A stretch of DNA of 64,000 bases from contig OY821748.1 of NCBI GenBank assembly GCA_963682055.1, forward strand, positions 34,207,661 through 34,271,660, in the 5' to 3' direction. Below, one piece after another: positions 22,710 to 31,678 of this stretch. The position numbers and the translations under genes are program-made. Below the pieces are notes generated by a model that did no database searches, was not told the DNA's origin, and worked only from the letters and a program-made list of their open reading frames with translations. How positions within the stretch are numbered: position 1 is the stretch's first letter; each line of letters starts with the position of its first letter. Source of the stretch: Primula veris. Taxonomy: Eukaryota; Streptophyta; Magnoliopsida; Ericales; Primulaceae.

Positions 22710-23254
22710 AGAGAGATCTCCCAAAGGAGAATGCATCACCCTTTCCCCAAAATCATCCACAACGTCGTCCCTGACCCTCTCCTCGCCAACATCCACAACC
22801 ATCAAATTCCCCCCAGCCTCCTCACTCCTCGCGGCCTCTGTAACAGCTGCCATCATTCCCACAGGTGTGATGCCAGCCACCCTCGTCCTCTTAGGGGGCA
22901 TAACCGGATTCACATCCTCAGCTGATCGTCGGTGACCAGTCAGCATCACCGACGATGGTGTGATCTCGGTCACCGACACTGGCACACCCGCAGCAGCTCT
23001 CGCTCTAGAACGAGCAGTTTTCCTCCCACCAAGGAATAAAATCCGAGACTTAAGGACATTCAAGAACTCGTCATCAGTCTCAGGACGGATGACATGCATA
23101 TGGGTACACCTATTCCCAGTGTCAGCAACATACCCAGTACGTCCTCATCAGAGATAAGCAATCGCAAGTGTACATCAGCAGGTATCCTTGCTTGACTTTT
23201 CAATTCATCCTCGGAGAACTGGCTCAGTTGGGCCAGGCATTGGGCCAAATAATC
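21563..23254 (-). pseudogene. Spliced antisense accessory gene in Tat-type element
   Basis: Read right to left: an exon opens after acceptor TTTATCAG at 23255 (DYLAQCLAQLSQFSEDELK). A likely one-base frameshift near 23135 follows, then HVIRPETDDEFLNVLKSRI and a basic stretch containing PPKRTR (possible nuclear signal). A (TA)n tract at about 22675-22704 sits in the frame. A TAG near 22539-22541 precedes MGEDLLDLPYVS. An intron of 70 bp (22196 down to 22127) has donor GTAAGT and acceptor TTTGTAG. Then comes a long coiled coil (EQNAALEADKQKLVEEKEVL). Its last 50 residues are best read in a second frame ending GSAGQGSRPQVNP. Function unknown. The clear intron shows these are genes on the minus strand, not shadows. 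Confidence 0.55.
22675..22704. repeat. (TA)n microsatellite
   Basis: About 15 TA dinucleotides lie inside the antisense gene. The low-complexity YIYIY translation here is an artefact of the repeat. Confidence 0.9.
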
Positions 23255-23299
23255 CTGATAAACAGCAAAAACATGACAGCACAATCAAAACAAGCCAAA

Positions 23300-24470
23300 G
23301 CAAATACTACTTACAAAGATGACCTAGGGTAAACAACAAAACAAAGATAAGCCCAAGAGGATAACAAAGAAATAAACAATGCAATCAAGCAACAGACTAG
23401 TCTACCCATAAAACCCAACAAAAGGAAGAAAACCCACCAACAATAAAGCAAAACAAGAATATACAAGAGAACGAAAATGATTAAGCTCAGCAAACAAATC
23501 GCATAACCTCAATAATAAACACCATCAACACAGTATATATAAGCAAACGAAGAGACATAAATCAAAGAGGATTAACAAAAACGTATACAGAAGAATCACA
23601 GAAATCATGTAAACACTTACACCATTATAATGATAAGGAGGAGAGAAAAATGAGTATAGCAGCGGCAAAAATTTTAGAGAGAGAGTCAAACCCTAGAGAG
23701 AGAAATGAAGTAGGAAATATTGTGAAGGCTATAAGATAAGAATAGTATCACCAGAAAGTATATATATGTTAGAGAGAGATAAGAACCAAAAAAATTACTC
23801 AGAGAAGATAAAGGAGTGGAAGCGCATAAACAGGAATAAAATAATAACCATCCTTTCGTATGACAGAAGTTCCCCTCTTTTCAGCCACATAAAAGTCAAT
23901 AATCGTCGTTTGTTTTCAAAATCAACGTTCCAGATCATGCCACGTAGAATGGTACATCCCACTACCCATGAAGGTCACATCCTAGAACCGATATAAACTG
24001 TCGATGGACCCCACCTCAAAAACGTTAAACATACATCATCAACAATAAGGCACAAAACGATGACCAGTAATCCATAAGCAATAAAGGTCACCTAACAAAA
24101 ACGGCGCAGACCGGCACTCGGTCGACCACAAAACAATCAAAATTTTCTAGCAACGGTCTACGGTGGGATAACCCCGGTGACCCATACCAAGAATACACAC
24201 TCAATACTTCAGCAAAATCAATAGTCAAACATCTCATCCAGACATACTGATGAAAAGATCAAGAATCGAACATCACATCCATACATCTAAAAAACCACAA
24301 GTGCCCGATATCAACATACTCGTCAAGTCGAAGAAGAGCAATAAAAAAGCAACAAGTGAATAGGAAATAGAAACAGATAATGACTATTTTTTTATTCATC
24401 CACCACGGGAAAAATAAACATATTATAACTAATTAAAATCCTATAAAAACAAGAAATTACATAAACAACC
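23300..24470. other. Antisense gene 5' region and module boundary
   Basis: No solid ORF is seen. Minus-strand sequence between 23260 and 23780 probably holds the 5' leader and first intron of the spliced antisense gene. Sequence from about 24000 to 24470 would be the 3' UTR of the small ORF that ends at 24475. Confidence 0.4.
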
Positions 24471-24474
24471 CCCC

Positions 24475-24846
24475 TTATTTAGAAACCTTAGAACTACCAC
24501 CCACATCCGCAGTCCTTTTAGCCAAAAGCTCTTCAAGACGTTCGTTCTCCCCCAGTATGTGAGAGATATCAATCTCCGCTTGCTGCAAAGAATAGGTGAG
24601 AGATCTACACTTCTTCTCGGCTTCATAACGAACATTTTCCTCTTATTCCCAATACCGTTTCCACCTCTTACCGTCGGTCTCAGAGATCATGAGCTTCGTC
24701 TTCAGAATTTTGATGTCAATCTCAAGCAGTTGGATTGGGGTCAACTCCTCATCACCTTCTGAAGGAACACGAACAGGCAACATGAAAGTGGGCTCATTCT
24801 CAAATAAAACTTTGGCTTTGGTAGCAGATCTGGTAACAGGAGCCAT
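24475..24846 (-). pseudogene. Antisense mini-gene 'MAPVTRS' (one nonsense codon)
   Basis: Starts MAPVTRSATKAKVLF and ends AKRTADVGGSSKVSK: 123 sense-or-stop codons before the terminal TAA. A TAA at 24643-24645 interrupts it after KRWKRYWE. The C-terminal half is a coiled coil (LTYSLQQAEIDISHIL). A clearly homologous, uninterrupted copy lies at 63629-63991 on the plus strand, which fixes both start and end. A TATA box lies about 125 bp upstream, including an intervening (TA)n tract. Function unknown. Confidence 0.7.
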
Positions 24847-24851
24847 CTCAC

Positions 24852-24910
<59 letters not shown>

Positions 24911-24969
24911 GGAGAGAGGAAAAAAGAGATGAGGAAATTATGCGAAAAAGAAGAGAAACACAAGGGAGC

Positions 24970-24979
24970 ATTTATATAG
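24970..24979 (-). promoter_or_regulatory. TATA box for MAPVTRS mini-gene
   Basis: Minus strand reads TCTATATAAATGC about 125 bp before the ATG. A (TA)n expansion at about 24860-24905 sits between and explains the greater distance than in its homologue. Confidence 0.55.
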
Positions 24980-25142
24980 AAAGTCAAGACGCACAAGAAA
25001 CGAAGCGATACAACGGTCCAAATTCAAAAGAAAGCGCAAATTATAGCCATACACGTGTGTCGATTCAAAAGAAAACAAACAAGATGGCAGCAATAATAAA
25101 AGAGTACATTTAATGATTAATAAACAGACAAAACCCAAAAGA

Positions 25143-25619
25143 CTAAGGGTTACTAGAGGGAAAAATCGAGCCCCCTACATGGGAACAAGACCATTGGCGG
25201 CTTGAAGACCTACTGTCCACAAGCCCAGCTTGATAAGAGGTGTTTTCCTCGGTAAGATCATCGTTGGCCGAGCTAAGAGCATCAATTTCACCCCTTAGCC
25301 GAGCATTCTCAACCGTCAAACTAGCCGACCCCTGAGGACCATTGTCAAACTCATCATGGGCATACTCCCACATCTCCTTGGCCCCATACCAAACATTCAT
25401 CTGATGCTCTCTCTCAAGTAGCATCTCATCTAACCGACGACCCAAGGCATCACATTCTGCTCTCTTTTTTCGCCATGAATCATCGTTGGGGGAAGCATAA
25501 CGCTTAAGGGTTAGGGCCCTGAACTCCCTCTCTGCCCTAATCATTCGAAGATGAGTCTGAAACAGTAGCTCATCTAAGTCCTTTACATGGCCCTGACCGC
25601 TCATCCGAGGATCGGCCAT
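25143..25619 (-). CDS. Antisense mini-gene 'MADPRMSG' (158 aa, intact)
   Basis: An uninterrupted ORF. I place the start at 25619 (MADPRMSGQGHVKDL) rather than 25631, because the homologue at 62797 starts MSEPMVRYHAQMKDL at the equivalent place. It contains heptad-like stretches (AERE.RALTLKR; ECDALGRRLDEMLLERE), then WYGAKEMWEYAHDEFDNGP, also seen in the homologue as WYEAEEIWEQAQEEFDNGP. A second coiled coil (VENARLRGEIDAL) and a serine-rich tail follow. Probably a cytosolic coiled-coil protein. No catalytic motif is visible. Confidence 0.65.
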   Translation of the reverse strand: MADPRMSGQGHVKDLDELLFQTHLRMIRAEREFRALTLKRYASPNDDSWRKKRAECDALGRRLDEMLLEREHQMNVWYGAKEMWEYAHDEFDNGPQGSASLTVENARLRGEIDALSSANDDLTEENTSYQAGLVDSRSSSRQWSCSHVGGSIFPSSNP

Positions 25620-25715
25620 TTGTAAATCCACTGACTAGTTTGATATGCTCCTTAAAGCACTAGGGGGAATTCATATAACAAGAAGAGATGAGAAGGAAGT
25701 GGGTTGGGGGCAAGG

Positions 25716-25724
25716 TATTTATAG
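25716..25724 (-). promoter_or_regulatory. TATA box for MADPRMSG mini-gene
   Basis: Minus strand reads CTGCTCTATAAATACC about 100 bp before the ATG. The homologous copy has TTGCTCTATAAATACC at the matching place (62686-62701). Confidence 0.65.
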
Positions 25725-25914
25725 AGCAGGAAAAGAAAAAATAGTTGGAAAGCACTGACAAACAAGTAAGACATGAGCATCTTTGACTGATAAATCGTCA
25801 GCCATGGTACAGAAATTACGTGGGCACACAAAAAGGAGAAAAAGCAAGAAAAATATTTGACAGTCAGGCACTTTGTCAAGTAAATAAAGTACAACAAGTA
25901 CAAAAAGAAACAGG

Positions 25915-26020
25915 AGAAAGGTTAAACATCAATTTCACTAATCAAGATGGGTTACACTAAAAACAGAAGAAAAGGTAAACATTCATTTCACTAATAAAGA
26001 TGGGTTACACTGGAAATAAT
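25915..26020 (-). repeat. Duplicated 3' UTR segment
   Basis: Two copies of a segment containing TTTCACTAAT.AAGATGGGTT lie near 25934 and 25987. The minus strand reads as a 3' UTR motif (AACCCATCTTTATTAGTG). The same motif follows the homologous ORF at 62197-62373 (AATCCATCTTTATTAATG), which supports an independent 3' end for this ORF. Confidence 0.6.
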
Positions 26021-26068
26021 TACATCAGGGGACAAAACATAACAAAAATGAAAATAAAAAAAAGGAAA

Positions 26069-26371
26069 TTACGGTGGATTGGGAGAAGTTGATCAGTATC
26101 GGTGAGATGGCCCGACCAGGTTTGCAGTATCTTGAAGCGAAGGATTCCCTCGAAGCATGTTGTTCTCCTCGACTAAAGTCTAGTGAGCACGCCTACAATA
26201 ATCCAACTCGGCCCTCAACCAAGTCAATTCCCTCACCATCTCAATATGGTGATATCACATTATCTGCAACTCTTCTTCAGCATCCCGTAGCATCCTTCTC
26301 ACATTATTATAGCAAGCCTCAAAGGCCTCCACTTGTGAAGTTAGAGCTGATATGGTGAAAGGGGCAGACAT
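26069..26371 (-). pseudogene. Antisense mini-gene 'MSAPF' (two nonsense codons)
   Basis: Reads MSAPFTISALTSQVEAFEAC from 26371 and ends SHRYRSTSPNPP. A TGA (26255-26257) and a TAG (26180-26182) interrupt it. The C-terminal half, MVRELT.LRAELDYCRRA ... LRGNPSLQDT, is almost identical to the plus-strand copy at 62197-62373. At the second stop the other copy has Q, so the stop is CAG to TAG. The protein is short and coiled-coil-like; function unknown. Confidence 0.65.
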
Positions 26372-26457
26372 GTTGAAAGCAGCAAATTTATAAAATAATA
26401 TGTAGCAAGAAGAAAAAAGATGGAGAGATAATATAGAGAAAATATACCAAGAGGGGG

Positions 26458-26466
26458 TATTTATAG
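26458..26466 (-). promoter_or_regulatory. TATA box for MSAPF mini-gene
   Basis: Minus strand reads CCCTCTATAAATACCCCC about 90 bp before the ATG, matching the CTCTATAAATAC form of the neighbouring modules. Confidence 0.65.
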
Positions 26467-26908
26467 AGGGATTAAGAGAGGCATGAAGTGGGGGATCGCA
26501 ACCATTCGCCAAAAGGTTCTAAGAAACGTGTGCATTGAAGAGACACATCTGATCAAAGAGACTCTTGGATTCGTGCCAATATTGGATAAATATAAATATG
26601 TGGAAAAACCACTACACACGTGTCACTTTGGGGAAGTGCAATAGTTTTAGAAGATTGAGAGAGACAAAGCATGCACAAAGTCAATCTTTTCGAAATATTG
26701 GATAGATATGCGCACATGGCTCAATAAAATCCATCATAGCATCACATAATAAGTGGCAAAAACGAATAATATGAAGATATAATACAATTGAAAGGCAAAC
26801 AACGGATAAAGGATGAGAATAAAGGAAGATTTTATTAAATTCAGGAATTCTATTACATAGAGGCGTTACATCTGCAAATAAACAGAAAAAGAAATTACAA
26901 GAAATAAA

Positions 26909-27250
26909 TTAATTGGCTACAGAACCCGCTTCACCGCCATCCGACCATTTCTTGGTTCGAGCATGCAACTCTTTTAGTGTCAATTTGTAAGCCCTCTTGG
27001 ATGCCTTATGCCTGTCCCGAGAAGCCTCAAGTCTTTTGACCCGGTCGAGGGCCCAATCCTGGTCAGCCAAAGCCACGTGGTGGGCTACATCCAAAGCAGC
27101 TACCCTTTCCTCTAGGTCAGGTATCCTGACAACTTTCCTCGCCAATAAAGCGAACCTTCTCTTCAGGAGACAAGCCTTCTTGACCTCACCCTCCAGATAA
27201 GCACGATATTCAAAGAAGTTGTCTCTGCTATATCCGTTAGAGAGAGCCAT
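26909..27250 (-). CDS. Antisense mini-gene 'MALSN' (113 aa, intact)
   Basis: An uninterrupted ORF starting MALSNGYSRDNFFEYRAYLE. It is rich in R, K, E and L, with a heptad-like LEERVAALD...VKRLEASRDRHKASKRA region. It is the antisense module nearest the 3' LTR. No homologue is seen at the right edge of the window. A TATA-like site lies about 60 bp upstream. Function unknown. Confidence 0.6.
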   Translation of the reverse strand: MALSNGYSRDNFFEYRAYLEGEVKKACLLKRRFALLARKVVRIPDLEERVAALDVAHHVALADQDWALDRVKRLEASRDRHKASKRAYKLTLKELHARTKKWSDGGEAGSVAN

Positions 27251-27306
27251 GATATCGTAGAGAAGTTGTAATAGTAAGGTATGAAAATGGAAGTAGCAAG
27301 GAGTAT

Positions 27307-27314
27307 TTTTTATA
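27307..27314 (-). promoter_or_regulatory. TATA-like box for MALSN mini-gene
   Basis: Minus strand reads CCATTATAAAAAATACTCC about 60 bp before the ATG. Confidence 0.5.
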
Positions 27315-27528
27315 ATGGATAGATAATGGGAAGACCAAGAGTCTCATCGAAATAATGTAGCATGCCTGGACTTCCCAATGTCATTAATTGCTGCAAGGGA
27401 AACAGGTACAAAACGATTACACTTCTCGAGAAAACATCGGGAACAACAAGGCCGAGATGAAGTCCAGAAAAACCGAACATGATGACTCTCTCGTCATGGA
27501 GACCACAACGAAAAAGTCAGGGAGCACT

Positions 27529-28054
27529 TGATGCGACATGAAAATAATACCCATTAAGTGATACTCGGCAGTAACCCGACCCGTATGTTTTTATTGGATA
27601 CCCAACGCAAGTATAGTTGGAAAAAGGACATAGTGGTCTTTTCCTTTAATAGATATGAAAGTAATTATCCACTGAAATTACAAGTCCAATTAACAGAGCC
27701 CCAACACTCAAAAAGCCCATGAGTTGATAGATGAGAGCGACACTTGTCAACATCCTATGGAGCTCGTACCCCTATAAATAGAGTCAAATAGCAATACAAT
27801 GGATCATCTGACTTTCAAGCAGAAAAAGAGAGATTAGTACAAAGACTTTTCAGAGCTTATCTCTCTAAAGAAGTTAAAGTCATAAAGGCGAGGAATTACC
27901 CTAAGCATTAAACTACTAAATACATTTGTAATAAAGCATTGTAATCTACCCGATCAATAAAGAAAGATAACATTGTCCAATTTATTGTAGTCGATCATAT
28001 TAATTATTATTGTTGACGAGCATAACTTAACCGATCAAAGTTAATGCTTTATCA
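27529..28054 (+). repeat. 3' LTR of Tat-type element (526 bp)
   Basis: Starts TGATGCGACATG and ends GCTTTATCA, followed by the target duplication GATGG (28055-28059). It aligns with the 5' LTR over its whole length except one 17-bp gap. The preceding AAAAAGTCAGGGAGCAC is purine-rich and may be a decayed polypurine tract. TATAAATA is kept at 27773-27780. Confidence 0.93.
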
Positions 28055-28059
28055 GATGG

Positions 28060-28688
28060 TGAGAATGAGATTTTCGTGTTGCAAATATTTTTCAATTTAT
28101 TATTTTCAATGGTTTAAAGAAGACGTTCAAGTATATTTATCAACTTGAATCGCCAAATTTGATGGTTTGGGTAATTCATGCCGATATTTTGGAGATGATC
28201 ACTTTTTTTGTGTGTGTGACTACTGACAACGTATGTAAAAATATTGATCTATGTTTTTTTTTGTATGTTGTTGCTTACGAGAAAGACTTAAATGTCCACT
28301 CAAAAGATAGAGGAAATGCTAATATTGTTTATCTTAAAGGGTTATTTTATATTGTTTGACAAGGATTAAATGTCCACTTAAAAGATAGAGGAAATGTTAA
28401 TATTTATTATGCGATTTATCTTGATATGATCATGGAGCAATACACATTGTTATGGTCGTTATTATGTTATAGAGGGGATTAACCACCAGTTAGGAGTGTT
28501 TGGATTTACAAGAAATTGTTTGACAAATTGATGAATGGATTTTGGTGGTTCATTTTTAAGTTGATGTGTTGTAATTTATTTGTGAGTTTGGTAGATCTAG
28601 AGGTGGGGAAAAATACCAAAATCCCGACCCGATCCGACCCGAATTTCTAATTAATTTTATTATGTTATATTATATAACATGAGTTTTT
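28060..28688. other. Spacer, continuation of the Tat target site
   Basis: No supported gene. A segment containing AAAGATAGAGGAAATG occurs twice, near 28303 and 28381, as a roughly 80-bp imperfect tandem duplication. A run of GACCCGATCCGACCCG near 28625-28640 looks repeat-derived. Confidence 0.45.
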
Positions 28689-29949
28689 TGATAGAAAATC
28701 AGTTTGCACAGCGGAAAAAACGTGCCTAGATTCTTATGTTTTATATGTACGTATATTATCAAATAAATGCTGTTTTACCGTATAGGTTTAGATCATACCG
28801 AATAACAGAAGGGAACAGATGACAGTTGTGATAGAACAAATTCGCCTCAACTCTTCTAACTTATTCCTGAGCTAGCACCTTGTTTCTTGAAAGAGGGTGG
28901 GCTCTTTCTCTCTCTAAGCAATCTCGAATATAGTTATGAAAAATTTATTCTGCCAACAAAAGGGGCATGCTATATGTAGGATAAGTTAGGGACTTGTAAG
29001 CTGATTAGTATAGAGCTTCTTAAAAAGATTTCGTGCTATCATATCTCCTTAAAAACCGAGATATACACAATCAATTTAAATCGTGATTTATTCCACTAAA
29101 GATCACGACTGATCTCTCTAGCATAATCCGAATATCCAATTCGTTCCAATTGTCAAACATTTTCATTATCTCCACACGTAAATATTAATCAGATACTTAT
29201 TTATTAAATTAAATCACTGACTAATTTCTTATTTAATAAACGTATTATCCCTAATCTTGTCCGCTTAACTTATTTGTCGTGTCGGATTATAAATCCACCT
29301 ACAGGGTTTACCCAAACAAAACTTATAAGCTTCCTCAAGGGAGTATCATCAATCCCTTACGGGACATGGATTTCTTTTATTACTAATAAACACTAATATA
29401 AATAATGCTGCCATCCAACTCATTAAATTTATTGACTCGTTACGAATCTCACCATGTATGAATTAAAATGACAAACACATTCATACATGCCTAAATAGAA
29501 ATATAGGAATTAAGAGCATAAACAATAACTATGACCACGAGTTATAAATCATTTTGTCTAGTTAGTCACCAAATGATTATTTCGTAACAGTCCTGTTTAA
29601 TACACACAAAGTGCACTAGTAAATGGAGTTGGAATTTATTCGTTCCCTGTAATCAAGACAGACCTACTAAAACCACGTACTACAACTTTACTGATGGTGT
29701 GTTCATTTCCATCTAAAATTATAAACATATAACTTATATTTTATTAGAACCGACAGTCTAATCTTCCGTGTGTAAGCTGCACTCTACACACTAGACCATC
29801 TACTAAATTGAATAATAGACACTTATTTAGTCATTTAAACAATAATGATAAATAACAATTGTTCATATTATTCTCATTAAATATATCAATTCAAAACATT
29901 GTCAAATATAAATACAAAAACAAGCATGTCTTTTAGTATATTTCTAACA
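28689..29949. mobile_element. Solo LTR (family 1), second copy
   Basis: A 1261-bp block from TGATAGAAAATC to TTTCTAACA is colinear with the solo LTR at 14353-15593 and diverged from it. Shared landmarks are a TTAACTTATTTGT block, a CATCAATCC block, CAAGACAGACCTACTAAAAC and CTTCCGTGTGTAAGC. Flanks are T-rich (TTTTT and CTTTT), so the target duplication is imperfect or ambiguous. There is no internal coding region. Confidence 0.8.
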
Positions 29950-31150
29950 CTTTTTTAATTCAACACTAAAATGTAAGTTAATTTATATCAATTGAAACAT
30001 ATTAGTGATGAGAAATGAATCTTATACATCTAGCACGTAATGTAATACTATACCATATGAGATACAACTCTTTTTATTTCATATATTAGTTATAATTAGA
30101 TAACTATAATATAGATTTGTAGTTTTGAATATATAAAACTATTAAAATAAAAAATATATTTAAATTAAAAAATTTGATTGTTACTTAAAAAAGATAAGTG
30201 ATCATTATTTTCTGATTATAAAAATTATAATAATAATGTATCTCATTTAGTATGATAATTGTTGATTGTGTGAATAAAACTAAATACTAAAAGAATCTGA
30301 TAAAAAACGTATCAATTTTTTTATCTAGTCCATTATTTATGTTTTACACTACTTTTTCTATTACATGTTAATTTCTTTTTGCATTTATTAGGAGTGTTAT
30401 TTTTAAACTATGATTATGTTTCTTGTTAATAACATGTTTAGACTTCTCAAATGAAAATTTTTAATAAAAAATGACATTGTCATAAAATAAAATAATATGT
30501 CGGTAGATTCGGAATAAAACTATTTTTTTTTTTACTTCTAAAACTAATCGGATCGGGATACGGATTGAGTGTTTACGAATCGCATCCCAATCCTAACCTA
30601 CTCCTGGATCTAAATCTAGTATGAGCTGATTCGTATTCTATAGATGCAACAGATGATATGTTAATTAGAAAACCGGCCATGGATACCCACATGACATATG
30701 TACGTAGGGAAGCCATCAAGCTATTACTTTGATACATTTCTGGAAGGCGACTGATAGATTTTTGGAGAGGACACTTATTCAATAAGACAAGTTTTGGTTG
30801 TTTATTTACATGCTTATTTTCTGTTTCAAAACTTGTATATTGTTGCAGATATTGAATTGCGTATGAAAAACGTTTGAAAAAGATAACAAGTGTCAAACAA
30901 GGACCTTGGGAAAAGATCGATCTTGAAGAAGGGACGAGTGACGAAACGACATAGGGATGGCCGACGGCCCCCTTTGTTCTACAATTAATGGTCTAAATAC
31001 TTATTGCTCTTTACTCTTATTAATGTTAGACTATTTCTATTATCATTATTGTTACTTTGGGTTATTCACATATGTGATGCACCTTTATTTTTTTTCGGAC
31101 GTTTTATTTGTATCCGTTTTTAGTTTAAAAATGTATAGAATATAGTTTTC
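29950..31150. other. AT-rich spacer
   Basis: No supported gene; ORFs here lack any recognisable motif. The right part may contain the beginning of the 5' LTR of the second Tat-type element, whose left end I could not fix. Confidence 0.4.
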
Positions 31151-31538
31151 TTATTATAGTAGTAACATGCTCGATTAAGTGGATAGTTAGAATAAACTTA
31201 TAATCCCCAATTAGGTAGGGGTGTTGTTTATTCTCAAGTAAAGTATAAAATCCACTACCTAATTGGTGGTCATTCTTCCGCCACCTGCCACCCGCCGAGA
31301 GGTTCTTCCACCACTATATAATCTTTGTAGGCCCTTAATGGGACAAAATATGTAATTCCATTACCAAATAATAAATAAAGAATATTACTCTACAACTTAC
31401 TTGAGAATTTTTATACTAAATAACATTAAAAAGAAAGAACTCATAACATAAAGAACTTGATCCATAACGTTATCAATCTGACACCACGCATCCGAACTAT
31501 AGCTTGGTAAAACTTCATGAATTATTTTTGCTAATCAG

Positions 31539-31551
31539 TTGGCGCCGTCTC
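31539..31551 (+). other. Primer-binding site of second Tat-type element
   Basis: TTGGCGCCGTCTC follows the inferred LTR end, closely resembling the PBS of the first element (TGGCGTCGTCTC) and a better match to tRNA-Asp type PBSs. Confidence 0.6.
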
Positions 31552-31678
31552 AAGTGGGCGTCGTCAGTCTATTAGCCTAAAAACCTAATAAATCAGTTCA
31601 GATGTCAACAGATCGGTCGATAAGCCATGGCTCTAATAACACGATAGTCCACCCCCGGTCCACACGGATCCATCCCGC

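Larger units (their letters stand above)
10332..28054 (+). mobile_element. Tat-type Ty3/gypsy LTR retrotransposon, 17.7 kb, nested
   Basis: Two LTRs (10332-10874 and 27529-28054) start TGAT and end ATCA. They are flanked by the perfect 5-bp duplication GATGG (10327-10331 and 28055-28059), so both ends are exact. Between them, in order, are a PBS-like site, gag, protease, RT, connecting RNase H, a second RNase H, integrase, an 88-bp minisatellite, and a block of antisense genes. The second RNase H and the long region downstream of pol with antisense ORFs are hallmarks of the Tat lineage (Tat, Ogre, Retand and relatives). Gag and pol carry frameshifts and stops, and RT is split by a solo LTR, so this copy is non-autonomous. 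By hand count the LTRs differ by about 34 substitutions over 526 aligned bases plus one 17-bp indel. Confidence 0.93.

Noticed and set aside
24643..24996. Start of the minus ORF at 24996 as the true start of MAPVTRS
   Set aside because: The upstream part is a (TA)n repeat, and the homologue at 63629 begins at MAPVTRS, so the start is 24846.
27529..28054. 3' LTR as an independent solo LTR
   Set aside because: Its target duplication pairs with the one before the 5' LTR at 10327, so it belongs to the full element.
30573..30896. 107-residue minus-strand ORF as a gene
   Set aside because: No recognisable motif, no splice or promoter context, and repeat-like sequence at its end (RSRSRLGLG).
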